Assembly (NCBI RefSeq): GCF_006965545.2
Contig: NZ_CP041372.2
Location: 186,001-250,000 of the forward strand
Direction of reading: 5' to 3'
DNA: 64,000 nt
Origin: Paenalkalicoccus suaedae
GTDB lineage: Bacteria; Bacillota; Bacilli; Bacillales; Salisediminibacteriaceae
This document shows positions 1-8,886 of this stretch, piece after piece. Every line of letters starts with the position of its first letter. Position 1 is the stretch's first letter. Made by a program: the position numbers and the translations under genes. Below the pieces are notes generated by a model. That model had not been told where the DNA came from. It made no database searches and saw nothing but the letters and a program-made list of their open reading frames with translations.

Positions 1-1
1 T

Positions 2-1435
2 AAAAAAGGGGATCAGATCGAAGGGCGGGAAGTAAGCTTAAAGGTCGAAGCTGATACCCCATCTGGGCATAAAATAGCGCGCAAGGATATCACAAAAGGG
101 GAGTCCGTTTATAAGTTTGGGTATCCAATAGGTCATGCTACAAAGGAAATTAAAGCAGGTCAATGGGTACACACTCATAATCTAAAAACCTCGTTATCAG
201 GAACTCAGAACTATGACTACGTACCAAAACCTCAGGCGAGCCTGCCTGATAGGCAAGGATATACATTTGAAGGGTACAACCGCAAGGATGGGCAGGCAGG
301 AATTCGAAATGAAGTATGGGTCATTAATACAGTTGGTTGTATTAATAAAACCTGTGAGACGGTCGTCAAAATGGCTAATGAGACATTTTCAGAAGAGGAT
401 GGTATTGACGGCGTTTATCACTTCCCACATTTATTTGGCTGTTCTCAGCTTGGAGACGACCTTCATAACACACAAAAAATTCTTAGTGGATTAATTCACC
501 ATCCCAATGCAGCTGCTATTCTTGTTATGGGATTAGGGTGTGAAAATAATTACATCCAAGTGTTTAAGGACGTCATAGGTGAGATTGATCAAGAACGAAT
601 TGCCTTTCTCGAGGTGCAAAAGGTAGAGGATGAAATAGAAGAAGCACTGAATGCCATCGAGGAGCTTGTTGCCTATGCCTCTACTTTTCAAAAGGAACCC
701 ATTCCTTTATCTAAATTAAAGGTAGGCTTAAAATGCGGCGGGTCTGATGGATTGTCTGGTATAACAGCCAATCCATTACTTGGGGCCTTTTCGGATAGGT
801 TAATTGCAGAGGGCGGCACGACGGTTCTGACGGAGACACCGGAACTCTTCGGAGCAGAACACCTGCTAATGGAGCGAGCGGATAACGAAGGTGTATTTAA
901 TAACATTGTAACGATGGTCAACGATTTTAAAGAGTACTTTTTACGACATGGGCAACAAATCTATGAGAACCCTTCACCGGGTAATAAAGATGGAGGAATA
1001 ACTACACTGGAGGAAAAATCGTTGGGAAATGTTCAAAAGGGGGGCTTTGCTCAAGTATCTGACGTCTTAAAGTACGGGGATCGTCTAGTAGCTCCTGGTC
1101 TTAATTTACTGGAGGGGCCAGGTAATGATTTAATATCTGTCACCGCACTAGCTGCCTCAGGAGCCCAAATAGTTCTTTTTACAACGGGCAGAGGAACGCC
1201 TTTTGGTGGGCCTGTGCCGACGGTTAAACTATCTACGAACACAGCGTTAGCCGCTCGTAAAAAGCGTTGGATTGACTTTAATGCTGGGGTTCTCGTGGAA
1301 GGGACAGATAAAGAGGATCTTGCCGAGGAATTCATGCGTTATATCATCGACTTGGCATCTGGTAAAACAAAAACGAACAACGAACGGTATGGTTTTAAAG
1401 AGATCTCGATTTTTAAAGACGGAGTAGTCTTATAA
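2..1435 (+). CDS. uxaA: Altronate dehydratase UxaA (5' end cut by window edge)
   Basis: Dehydrates D-altronate to 2-keto-3-deoxygluconate, the last step of the UxaC-UxaB-UxaA galacturonate branch in the cytoplasm. The frame is open from base 2, so only the first residues are missing; about 477 codons are present against roughly 495 in the family. The N-terminal part reads like a SAF domain (KKGD...GHKIARKDI...YKFGYPIG), followed by the large UxaA/GarD domain with conserved stretches NTVGCIN, MGLGCENN and LKCGGSDG. An internal ATG at 371 could be mistaken for the start, but the family homology continues upstream of it. UxaC and UxaB lie about 10 kb away, so the pathway is split within the locus. 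A strong terminator follows. Identification is firm from sequence and context. Confidence 0.93.
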   Translation, partial: KKGDQIEGREVSLKVEADTPSGHKIARKDITKGESVYKFGYPIGHATKEIKAGQWVHTHNLKTSLSGTQNYDYVPKPQASLPDRQGYTFEGYNRKDGQAGIRNEVWVINTVGCINKTCETVVKMANETFSEEDGIDGVYHFPHLFGCSQLGDDLHNTQKILSGLIHHPNAAAILVMGLGCENNYIQVFKDVIGEIDQERIAFLEVQKVEDEIEEALNAIEELVAYASTFQKEPIPLSKLKVGLKCGGSDGLSGITANPLLGAFSDRLIAEGGTTVLTETPELFGAEHLLMERADNEGVFNNIVTMVNDFKEYFLRHGQQIYENPSPGNKDGGITTLEEKSLGNVQKGGFAQVSDVLKYGDRLVAPGLNLLEGPGNDLISVTALAASGAQIVLFTTGRGTPFGGPVPTVKLSTNTALAARKKRWIDFNAGVLVEGTDKEDLAEEFMRYIIDLASGKTKTNNERYGFKEISIFKDGVVL

Positions 1436-1552
1436 CAATAAGCAAAAACGTTTCCCTTACACATAACGACCGTTGCCCAGCTTTGAAAGGGAACCACTAG
1501 TAGCAAGGAATTGTCGCTCACTTCTTCCCACAAGGCTACATGATAATAGAGC

Positions 1553-1588
1553 AAAAAAGCTTTCGCCAGAGTAGGCGAAAGCTTTTTT
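1553..1588. terminator. Bidirectional terminator between uxaA and kduD
   Basis: Perfect 15-bp inverted repeat (AAAAAAGCTTTCGCC, loop AGAGTA, GGCGAAAGCTTTTTT) with A-run on the left and T-run on the right, so it can end transcription from uxaA (+) and from kduI-kduD (-). Confidence 0.9.
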
Positions 1589-1595
1589 GCTGAGA

Positions 1596-2351
1596 TTAAG
1601 AGCTCATCCAGCCACCATCTACACATAGAATGTGTCCATTCATGTAATGGCCAGCATCGGAAGCGAGAAAGACAACGGGACCCTTCAAGTCCTCGGGTTT
1701 ACCCCACTCGCCTTGTGGAATTCGGGAGGTGATAAACTCATTTCGTGCTTTATCCTCTCGGATTGGTGCTGTATTATCCGTAGCAAAATATCCTGGTGCT
1801 ATGGCGTTGACGTTCACACCCTTTTTAGCCCACTCGTTTGCGAACGATTTTGTTAGTCCTGCAACGGCGTGCTTCGTTGCAGAATAGGCAGGGACGCGCA
1901 TACCGCCTTGGAACGATAGCATCGAAGCAATGTTGATTATTTTACCGGACCCATTTTCAAGCATGTGCTTGCCAAAGCCCCTTGTTAATCGAAACACGGC
2001 ATTCAAATTGACATCTATGACATCATCCCAGTCTTGATCCGTAAAATTCTCCGCTTCCTCCCGACGGATAATTCCCGCATTATTGACTAAAATGTCGACT
2101 CGCCCTGTTTTGGAGATCGCATCATGGACGACTGTTGTGAGGCTGGATTGATCAGCTAGATCAGCTTGAATTTCAAAAAACTGCTGGCCCGTTTTCTCAA
2201 CAAGCGCCTTTGTTTCAGTCTGAGGACTGAAGCTGATGCCAACGATATCGGCACCGGCCTCCGCTAATCCTACCGCCATACCCTGTCCAAGTCCTCGTGT
2301 AGACCCAGTCACGACCGCAGTTTTACCAGATAGTGAAAAAAGATTAGTCAT
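1596..2351 (-). CDS. kduD: 2-deoxy-D-gluconate 3-dehydrogenase / 2,5-diketo-3-deoxygluconate reductase KduD
   Basis: Short-chain dehydrogenase of 251 residues, the usual size. The Rossmann nucleotide motif TGSTRGLGQG sits near residue 16, NNAG near residue 90, and the catalytic YSATK in the middle of the chain. In pectin catabolism KduD reduces 2,5-diketo-3-deoxygluconate made by KduI to 2-keto-3-deoxygluconate. The gene lies 14 bp downstream of kduI on the same strand with an AGGAGG site about 10 bases before the ATG, so the two form an operon. SDR proteins are hard to assign by sequence alone; the kduI neighbour makes the call secure. Confidence 0.92.
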   Translation of the reverse strand: MTNLFSLSGKTAVVTGSTRGLGQGMAVGLAEAGADIVGISFSPQTETKALVEKTGQQFFEIQADLADQSSLTTVVHDAISKTGRVDILVNNAGIIRREEAENFTDQDWDDVIDVNLNAVFRLTRGFGKHMLENGSGKIINIASMLSFQGGMRVPAYSATKHAVAGLTKSFANEWAKKGVNVNAIAPGYFATDNTAPIREDKARNEFITSRIPQGEWGKPEDLKGPVVFLASDAGHYMNGHILCVDGGWMSS

Positions 2352-2365
2352 CTAAACGTATCCTC

Positions 2366-3196
2366 CTATCGTAAATCATTCATATCAACGAAATCCATAT
2401 CTGTAAACGTATAATTCTCTCCAGCCATTGCCCAAATAAACGTGTAGTTATTTGTTCCGACACCTGAGTGAATAGACCAAGGTGGAGAGAGGACAGCTTG
2501 TTCATTTCTTATAAGCATATGTCTTGTTTCCTTAGGCTCTCCCATAAAGTGAAAGACTCGAGACTCTTCGTCCATATCAAAATACAGATAAACCTCCATG
2601 CGTCGGTCGTGGACGTGGGCTGGCATCGTATTCCACATGTTGTTAGGCTCTAAAAGCGTCATCCCCATCATAAGCTGACAGCTTTGAATGCCATCGCCGT
2701 GGATATACTTATAGATAGTACGGTTGTTCGATTCTGCATCACTACCAAGCTTAGTCGGTGTGGCGTCTTTAATTGGCATCAGCTGAGTTGGGTACTCTTT
2801 GTGTGCATTTGCTGAAACAAGGTAGAGCTTCGTTGGCTTATCAGGGTCCGCACTTGCAAAGGTCACGTTCTGATTTCCCTTACCAACATACAAACAATCA
2901 CGCTTATTTAATTCGAACGTTTCTCCTTCGACCGTTACAACGGCTTTTTCTCCGATATTGACAATACCGATTTCACGTCTTTCCAGGAAGTACTCTGTAC
3001 GTAGCTTGTCTCCTGCATCTAGCCTTATTTCGCTGGTTGTCGGAATGACACCACCTGTAATCACGCGATCATAGTGTGAATACACCATGTTCAGTTCTCC
3101 TGGAACAAATAGGTTTTCCATTAAAAAATCGTTTCGAAGTCGATCAGATGTGTAAGACTTAAAGTCAGTCGGGTTCGTTGCATGACGAATTTCCAT
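2366..3196 (-). CDS. kduI: 5-keto-4-deoxyuronate isomerase KduI
   Basis: Cupin-type isomerase (276 residues, matching the family) that converts 5-keto-4-deoxyuronate, the spontaneous product of the 4,5-unsaturated galacturonate released by pectate and RG lyases, to 2,5-diketo-3-deoxygluconate. The metal-binding region AHVHDRRMEVYLYFDM and the C-terminal PPWSIHSGVGTNNYTFIWAM are visible. It is the first gene of the kduI-kduD operon, with AGGAGG about 10 bases before the ATG. A TATAAT -10 element is readable on the minus strand at 3237-3232. It takes the products of the GH105 and PL22 enzymes encoded further right. Confidence 0.95.
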   Translation of the reverse strand: MEIRHATNPTDFKSYTSDRLRNDFLMENLFVPGELNMVYSHYDRVITGGVIPTTSEIRLDAGDKLRTEYFLERREIGIVNIGEKAVVTVEGETFELNKRDCLYVGKGNQNVTFASADPDKPTKLYLVSANAHKEYPTQLMPIKDATPTKLGSDAESNNRTIYKYIHGDGIQSCQLMMGMTLLEPNNMWNTMPAHVHDRRMEVYLYFDMDEESRVFHFMGEPKETRHMLIRNEQAVLSPPWSIHSGVGTNNYTFIWAMAGENYTFTDMDFVDMNDLR

Positions 3197-3347
3197 TGTT
3201 CAAAAACCTCCTATAATGTTTGAAAATGTTCATTATAGTTGTAATGATACTAGACTATATCTATAAAAACAAGGGAAGTGATGGAAACCTTTTAAATCTA
3301 TTAAAAAAGTGTGGTTCGTTTATGTTTGTATTCCTATTTTACGAGTT

Positions 3348-4433
3348 TTAACTCTGCATCGTTCGATTAATCATGTCTGAAGGGGTATAACCCGTATATT
3401 TTTTAAAGGTCGTTGTAAAATAGGCGGGATTCGGAAACCCTACCGCTTCCGAAATCTCATAAATCATATAATGTCCATCCTGAATCATTTTTTTGGCCTT
3501 TTCCATACGTACCTTCGTTAAATAGTTTTTAAAGGATTCTCCTGTCACCCGTTTAAAGATTTGCCCTAAATAATTCCTGGAAATATACAGCTCGGCTGAT
3601 AGATCATGAAGCGTAATATTCTCAGAGAGATGACCATCTATAAAGTGAATCATCTCCTCTACTAATTGACGATGCTTTATGTTTTCCTCCCATTGATCGT
3701 GTGTACATATTTGATTGATAAGTGATTTTACCCATTCACTAAAGTGTGCCCAGCTTCTTTGACTTGAAAGCTGCTGATGAAAATGGAACGGATCGTCAAA
3801 GAAATCCTCAGTCTTCAAACCGAGGTCCTGTAGAGCACTAGTGATGAGATTCCAAATCTCAATCCCGTATCCTATGCAAACGGACTGATTAAACACATCC
3901 TTCTCGTGATAGTGATAGATATAGTCAATCAAAGCGTACGCCTGCTCACAGTCGGCTTTCCGAATCGCTGAAAGAAAGGAATGGGTATCGTGTATGTGTA
4001 AAATCTTTAGCGGAGGCTTTGCTGATTCTTTCCAGTCAACAATATATTCGTGATTTGAGTGAGGCATTTTGTTCATACACGTACGAATTGCATCACTGAT
4101 CGTTTGTGGAGAAGCGGGTTTTGATATGTAATCATCTATGTCTAATCGCATCGCTTTTCTTGCATATTCAAATTCACTGTAACCACTTAAGATAATGATA
4201 TGAGACGTTATTCCGTCCTTGCGAAGACTTTCGACCATATCCAAACCGTTCATAACAGGCATATAAATATCGGTGATGATGAGATCCGGTTGCGTATCGT
4301 GAATGAGTGTTAGACCCTCTTGTCCATTGGTTGCAAATCCGGCAAAGTGGCAGTGTAATTCTTTCCAAGGAATAATTGCTTTCATGCCCTTTCGAACCTT
4401 TTCATCATCATCAATAATAACAACATTACACAT
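3348..4433 (-). CDS. yesN: YesN-type response regulator (receiver plus AraC HTH)
   Basis: Cytoplasmic response regulator paired with YesM. The N-terminal receiver begins CNVVIIDDDEKVRKG and has the phospho-acceptor Asp in DLIITDIYMPVMNG; a linker follows; the C-terminal AraC-type domain carries two helix-turn-helix units (LHDLSAELYISRNYLGQIF and IYEISEAVGFPNPAYFTTTFKKYTG). I place the start at 4433 because an AGGGAGGG site stands 7 bases before this ATG. The longer frame from 4472 would overlap yesM and has no comparable site. By analogy with B. subtilis YesMN it probably activates the adjacent yesOPQ importer and RG-I genes; the inducer is not readable from sequence. Confidence 0.9.
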   Translation of the reverse strand: MCNVVIIDDDEKVRKGMKAIIPWKELHCHFAGFATNGQEGLTLIHDTQPDLIITDIYMPVMNGLDMVESLRKDGITSHIIILSGYSEFEYARKAMRLDIDDYISKPASPQTISDAIRTCMNKMPHSNHEYIVDWKESAKPPLKILHIHDTHSFLSAIRKADCEQAYALIDYIYHYHEKDVFNQSVCIGYGIEIWNLITSALQDLGLKTEDFFDDPFHFHQQLSSQRSWAHFSEWVKSLINQICTHDQWEENIKHRQLVEEMIHFIDGHLSENITLHDLSAELYISRNYLGQIFKRVTGESFKNYLTKVRMEKAKKMIQDGHYMIYEISEAVGFPNPAYFTTTFKKYTGYTPSDMINRTMQS

Positions 4434-4449
4434 GGCTCTTCCCTCCCTG

Positions 4450-6201
4450 TTACTGGTTTTGTGATGTTGCATTCCTATTAAGATGCTCTGCTGTCAGTGG
4501 ATACCTTAGTGTAACCGTTGTGCCGTCTGTCGAGCTGTCGAGGCGAATAGAGGCGTGCTCACCATAATAGATGGCAAAGCGCTCCTGTACATTTTTTATT
4601 CCGTACCCTCCGATATCTTGATTATTAGATGGTTTCAATACCTTGTCAAAGCCGATGCCATCATCACAAATACGAATAATAATTGTATTGGCATCCTTCA
4701 CAATAAAAAGATGAATATGCCCCTCGTCTTGGTTTCGGAACCCATGAATAAACGAGTTCTCTACAAAAGGCTGAAGAGTCAGTTTAGGGATCTCCATGGC
4801 TCGTAGGGAGTCCTCCACATCAACAGAATACGTGAATGAGTCTCCATATTTAAGATGCTGAATGTTCATATAATACTGTAGATAATCTAGCTCTTCTTGA
4901 ATCGTAATAATACTTTCGCCTTTTGAAAGGCCGATCCTGAGCATGTTGCCCAATTGTTCAATCATGTTGCTTGCTTCTAGATTACCTTGCTCGATAACGG
5001 TCCAATTAATCTGATCGAGCGTATTGTAAATGAAGTGAGGATTCATATTCGCTTGTAACGCTTTAATTTCCGCTTCTCTTTGTCGCCTATATTGTTTTTC
5101 TATCTCTTTATAAAGTGATTCTACGTGCTCTGTTAACTCATTAAACCCTGAGAAGAGCTCCCCAAACTCATTCGCGTAGTCATTCGGGAGGGCAGGGTTC
5201 TTTTCATGAAGTTGATACGTTTTCATTGCAGTAGTTAATCGCTGAATGGGATAGGTAAATTGCCTTGTTAAAAAGTGAATGCTGACGATGATTAATAAGC
5301 TCGTCATCATACCAATTGCAAATAAATTTCGTGCCATCATTCGACTGTCTTCCGTAATTTCCTCAAAAGGTGTAATCTGAACAAGGTGCCAGTTGAGCAC
5401 AGGAATAGGGGATGAAACGACCAAGTCCTCCGAAGCTAGACCTGTTAAGCCAAGTGTGTTGACTACGTTTTTATTGGTAGTAGCATTATTGAACGTGTGA
5501 TCATTTGTATCGCCAACGGGACTTTCTCCTGTTGAGGAGACCGTTCTGCCCTTATGATCGATAAGCAGAACTTCAGAGTCTGATTCGGCATTATGGAGCC
5601 AGCCCTCTACGATTAAAGGATCAAGATTAAGAAGGAGAACGGATAGTAAGTCACCTGATGGCGAGTTAATTTTCCTTCCAAAACTGACGACATCTGTTTC
5701 CCCAGCAACGGTGTTTGTTCGTCTACTACCAAGCCAGCTATAAGAGATATTATCGAGCTCCTCAAACCAGCTACTTTCCCTTAGCGTTTCAAGTGATTCA
5801 TACCGAACCGGCAGAGAAATGTTGTCTACAGGAGGTCGATTCATATATATTTCTACAGAATGAACCGTTTTAGCGCTATAGATAAAATTTGCAAAGTCGT
5901 TATTTACAGATGTCCGAAAAGAGACTGGTAGACGAGAGGAACTATGACCTGCAATCAAGTCTCGAAAGGCCTGTTGTCTTGATAAAATAACCGAGTATTC
6001 CTGGAAGCGCTGAAGATTATCTCCGATTTCCAAGCTGAGGCGCTCAAGCGACTCCTCCTGATACTCTGTTGTCTTATCAATCAGCTGAGTCGAGGAGAAT
6101 TGGTAGCTAAAAAAGGTTGTAATCCCTAACACCAAAAAGGAAAATAGAAGAAAACTCCCGAAAAAAATACTTTGAACCTTATATCGCTTAAATATATTCA
6201 T
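4450..6201 (-). CDS. yesM: YesM-type sensor histidine kinase
   Basis: Membrane sensor kinase of the sensor_HK_5TM-unrelated YesM class. One N-terminal membrane segment (IFFGSFLLFSFLVLGITTFF), a large extracytoplasmic sensing region, a second membrane segment near residue 290 (FAIGMMTSLLIIVSIHFL), a HAMP linker, the His-kinase box with QANMNPHFIYNTLDQINW, and an ATP-binding domain with DDGIGF and GGYGIKNVQERF. The start at 6201 has AAAGG nine bases upstream; the alternative at 6210 has no spacing from that site. It lies between yesL and yesN, 16 bp before yesN. It likely senses an RG-I or galactan oligosaccharide outside the cell, which is inference from the neighbours. Confidence 0.9.
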   Translation of the reverse strand: MNIFKRYKVQSIFFGSFLLFSFLVLGITTFFSYQFSSTQLIDKTTEYQEESLERLSLEIGDNLQRFQEYSVILSRQQAFRDLIAGHSSSRLPVSFRTSVNNDFANFIYSAKTVHSVEIYMNRPPVDNISLPVRYESLETLRESSWFEELDNISYSWLGSRRTNTVAGETDVVSFGRKINSPSGDLLSVLLLNLDPLIVEGWLHNAESDSEVLLIDHKGRTVSSTGESPVGDTNDHTFNNATTNKNVVNTLGLTGLASEDLVVSSPIPVLNWHLVQITPFEEITEDSRMMARNLFAIGMMTSLLIIVSIHFLTRQFTYPIQRLTTAMKTYQLHEKNPALPNDYANEFGELFSGFNELTEHVESLYKEIEKQYRRQREAEIKALQANMNPHFIYNTLDQINWTVIEQGNLEASNMIEQLGNMLRIGLSKGESIITIQEELDYLQYYMNIQHLKYGDSFTYSVDVEDSLRAMEIPKLTLQPFVENSFIHGFRNQDEGHIHLFIVKDANTIIIRICDDGIGFDKVLKPSNNQDIGGYGIKNVQERFAIYYGEHASIRLDSSTDGTTVTLRYPLTAEHLNRNATSQNQ

Positions 6202-6216
6202 AGCTCTCATCCTTTA

Positions 6217-6858
6217 TTATGCTTCGTGATACTTGAGCGATACGGGAGGAGCCTTTTCTTCGATAGATTGGAAAACATGCAGTGAGATAGCTAACACCAT
6301 ACCGGCAGGTGCACTGGCTAAGTAAAATAGCATAATGCCAGGAAATAGCTGATAGGCGATTCCAGTCAGGGCTAAGGTCATGGCAATTAAAAACGTCTGC
6401 GGTAAGTATGCAAGTCCGATCATTAATGCATAGCGAATGTGGAGGTTAAGATCTGTATGGAAGTGAGTAAATACTGGAAAAATAAAAAAAGCAACGATCA
6501 AGTAAAGAATAAAGACAACAAACAGCACTGTACCTAGGAGGAGCCTAATCCAAAATGTCATATCGATTAACGTGTAAAAGGTAAACATAATAGAGAGTCC
6601 TCCCCCTATTAAAAGGAAACCAATCACATTTGCTTTAAAAAAGTGTTGCTTATAGTAATAAAAGAAGGTCTTTAATTTCCTATCATTTCGCTGCTTCAAT
6701 TTTTCGTCACGAAGGACGGAAAATAATGCCGCTGTAGCTGGCGCCCAGCCAAAGATAATGAATCCCATTAGCGTATGACCAACCCAGATTATATTCCATA
6801 TAGCCAGATTCATAAGACGTTCAAAGATAGAAAAAGCACCGTCTGTAAGCCCTTTCAT
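6217..6858 (-). CDS. yesL: YesL family membrane protein (DUF624)
   Basis: Small polytopic membrane protein with about five hydrophobic segments and the family signature WNIIWVGHTLMGFIIFGWAPATAALFSVLRDE. DUF624 proteins occur with YesMN-type regulators and sugar importers across Firmicutes; their biochemical role is unknown, and a role in signalling or transporter function is only inferred. The ATG at 6858 is preferred over 6897 because GGGGGAG stands six bases upstream. It is the first gene of a yesL-yesM-yesN operon, and a second YesL homologue lies at 29165-29809 next to the other importer. Confidence 0.85.
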   Translation of the reverse strand: MKGLTDGAFSIFERLMNLAIWNIIWVGHTLMGFIIFGWAPATAALFSVLRDEKLKQRNDRKLKTFFYYYKQHFFKANVIGFLLIGGGLSIMFTFYTLIDMTFWIRLLLGTVLFVVFILYLIVAFFIFPVFTHFHTDLNLHIRYALMIGLAYLPQTFLIAMTLALTGIAYQLFPGIMLFYLASAPAGMVLAISLHVFQSIEEKAPPVSLKYHEA

Positions 6859-6956
6859 AACTACTCCCCCTAATCCATCAGGTATATCTCTTATCATACT
6901 TGTTTTTCATTTTACTACAATAACACTTTTTTGCAATTCTGATCCTATACTGTAAA

Positions 6957-6992
6957 CGCCTGCAAAGCGGATGTTACTCTGCTTTGCAGGCG
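6957..6992 (-). terminator. Hairpin after yesQ
   Basis: Perfect 12-bp stem (CGCCTGCAAAGC / GCTTTGCAGGCG) directly after the yesQ stop codon. On the minus strand only a short TTTA follows, so it may be a weak terminator or an RNA stabiliser separating yesOPQ from yesLMN. Confidence 0.6.
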
Positions 6993-7002
6993 ATACAAAG
7001 GT

Positions 7003-7848
7003 TTATTTAAGACCTGTTGTAGCAATACCCTGAACAAGGTACTTTTGGAAAAACGCAAAAAGAATAAGCTGAGGTAGCAGAGAGAGGGAGGACATCGCTA
7101 ACAGCGGTCCCCAATTTGTCCCAGAGTCTGCGTCCATGAAATTGCGTAAGCCAAGTGTGACAGTGTGAAGGTTGGCATTATTTAAGTAAATCAATGGGGC
7201 GAGGAAATCATCCCACGTCCACATGAAAGCAAAAATAACAACAGTGACTAGTGCAGGCTTTAATAATGGCAAAATGATTCTTGTAAAGATACCAAACGTA
7301 GAGCACCCATCAATGATCGCTGCTTCATCCAACTCTCTAGGAATGCCGCGAATAAATTGAATCAGCAGAAAAATAAAGAAAGGCTGTCCGCCTAGAAAGG
7401 CCGGAAGAATGAGTGGGATGAAGGTATTCACCCAACCTAAGTTGTGAAACAAAATGTATTGTGGAATCAATGTAATTTGTACTGGAAGCATGACCGTGGC
7501 CATTAGGCAAGCAAATAAGATAGGTTTAAATCGGAATTTTAAGCGTGCAAATCCGTAGGCTACGATGCTGGCACTCAGGACGGTACCGATTACAACAAGA
7601 GAGGTCACGATCATTGAATTTCGAAAATATAAATCAAACCCTGTTCGCCCGAAGCCTTCCCAGCCACGAGCATAATTTTCAAATAGTAATTGGCTAGGAA
7701 TCAAGGAGCTTGCGTTACCAAAAATTTCTGTTTCGGGCTTTAGAGAACTCATAATCATCCAGAGTATCGGGTAAACCATGACAAATCCAAAGAGAATGAC
7801 AAACGTGTAGTAAATAAAATTTGAAAAGGATGAGTGTTTCTTTTTCAT
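7003..7848 (-). CDS. yesQ: YesQ-type sugar ABC permease (MalG-like)
   Basis: Carbohydrate ABC importer permease, 281 residues, six predicted membrane helices. The cytoplasmic EAA loop that contacts the ATPase reads RELDEAAIIDGCSTFGIFTRIILPLLKPA. It overlaps the end of yesP by four bases, with AGGAGGG upstream, so translation is coupled. With YesO and YesP it should import oligosaccharides from RG-I or galactan. No ATPase gene is near, so it probably depends on an MsmX-like ATPase encoded elsewhere, as documented for B. subtilis pectin importers. Confidence 0.9.
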   Translation of the reverse strand: MKKKHSSFSNFIYYTFVILFGFVMVYPILWMIMSSLKPETEIFGNASSLIPSQLLFENYARGWEGFGRTGFDLYFRNSMIVTSLVVIGTVLSASIVAYGFARLKFRFKPILFACLMATVMLPVQITLIPQYILFHNLGWVNTFIPLILPAFLGGQPFFIFLLIQFIRGIPRELDEAAIIDGCSTFGIFTRIILPLLKPALVTVVIFAFMWTWDDFLAPLIYLNNANLHTVTLGLRNFMDADSGTNWGPLLAMSSLSLLPQLILFAFFQKYLVQGIATTGLK

Positions 7849-8819
7849 GATTTCCCTCCTTCTGACTCATAGAAGACCCATTTCTTCGAAGTAATAAACA
7901 GCAAGAGAGTTATAGATGCAATAATTACTAAAAGTATCCATGCCATAGCAGACGCATAGCCCATTCGTAAATATTCAAAGGCCATCTCATATAAATAAAG
8001 TGCATAAAATAACGTCGAATCCATTGGACCACCCTGCGTGATGAGGTAGGCCTGAGTAAATATCATGAATCCGCCGATTGTTTGCATGATCAGGTTAAAA
8101 AAGATAACAGGTGTCAGCATTGGTATGGTAATACCTTTAAATGATTGCCAGCGATTGGCTCCATCTACAGACGCGGCTTCATAAAGCTCCGTCGGAATTT
8201 GGCGTAAACCAGCCAAAAAGATAATCATTGGAGAGCCAAATTGCCAAACGATTAATAAAATTAAGATGGATAGTGCAGTATCAGGATTGCCGATCCAGTT
8301 AGTACCGGACAAACCTACGCTTTGCAGGAGCTCATTTACAGCACCATTGCGACCAAAAATAATCCTCCATACAACCGCGATCGCTACACTTCCGCCAATG
8401 ATAGAAGGAATGTAATAAATCGTTGTAAAAAAGCCAGTTCCTTTTCTTCCGGTGTTAAAAAGCATTGCTAGTGCTAAGGCGAAGATTAACTTTAATGGCG
8501 TGGAGACAAAGACAAAAATAAGTGTAACAGTTAAGGATTGTCGAAACCGAGGATCATTTGTAAGAATGTTAATATAGTTGTCGAATCCAACCCAGTTAGG
8601 ACTAGATAGTAGGTCATAGTCAGTAAAAGAGAAATAAAGTGAAGCAATGATCGGACCTAAAATGAGCAAAAAGAAGCCAAGCAGCCAAGGTGAAATGATC
8701 ATATAACCTGTCAGGCTCTCCTTAAAGGCTTTTTTACGAAGCCGCTTTTGTTGATCGGCATCAGGCGGTGGGAGTTTAGATACATGTTTGCGCTGATCTG
8801 ATACATTCGATTGAGACAT
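7845..8819 (-). CDS. yesP: YesP-type sugar ABC permease (MalF-like)
   Basis: Carbohydrate permease of 324 residues with a charged N-terminal tail, six helices (the first being LTGYMIISPWLLGFFLLILGP) and the EAA loop TELYEAASVDGANRWQSFKGITIPMLTPV. It is the heteromeric partner of YesQ, preceded by a GGGAGG site and 67 bp downstream of the binding protein gene yesO. Family and role as an importer subunit are clear; substrate specificity is inferred from the RG-I context. Confidence 0.9.
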   Translation of the reverse strand: MSQSNVSDQRKHVSKLPPPDADQQKRLRKKAFKESLTGYMIISPWLLGFFLLILGPIIASLYFSFTDYDLLSSPNWVGFDNYINILTNDPRFRQSLTVTLIFVFVSTPLKLIFALALAMLFNTGRKGTGFFTTIYYIPSIIGGSVAIAVVWRIIFGRNGAVNELLQSVGLSGTNWIGNPDTALSILILLIVWQFGSPMIIFLAGLRQIPTELYEAASVDGANRWQSFKGITIPMLTPVIFFNLIMQTIGGFMIFTQAYLITQGGPMDSTLFYALYLYEMAFEYLRMGYASAMAWILLVIIASITLLLFITSKKWVFYESEGGKS

Positions 8820-8886
8820 AGCTGTTCCTCCCTGTAAAAATAGAGGGCAGAAGGTACCCCTTCATTTGCCCTCCATACAAAAATGG

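Noticed and set aside
371-1435. Start of uxaA at the internal ATG 371
   Set aside because: The frame and family homology (SAF domain and start of the catalytic domain) continue back to the window edge.
4434-4472. Overlap of yesN with yesM by 23 bases
   Set aside because: Arises only from an upstream ATG without a ribosome binding site; the start at 4433 with AGGGAGGG removes the overlap.
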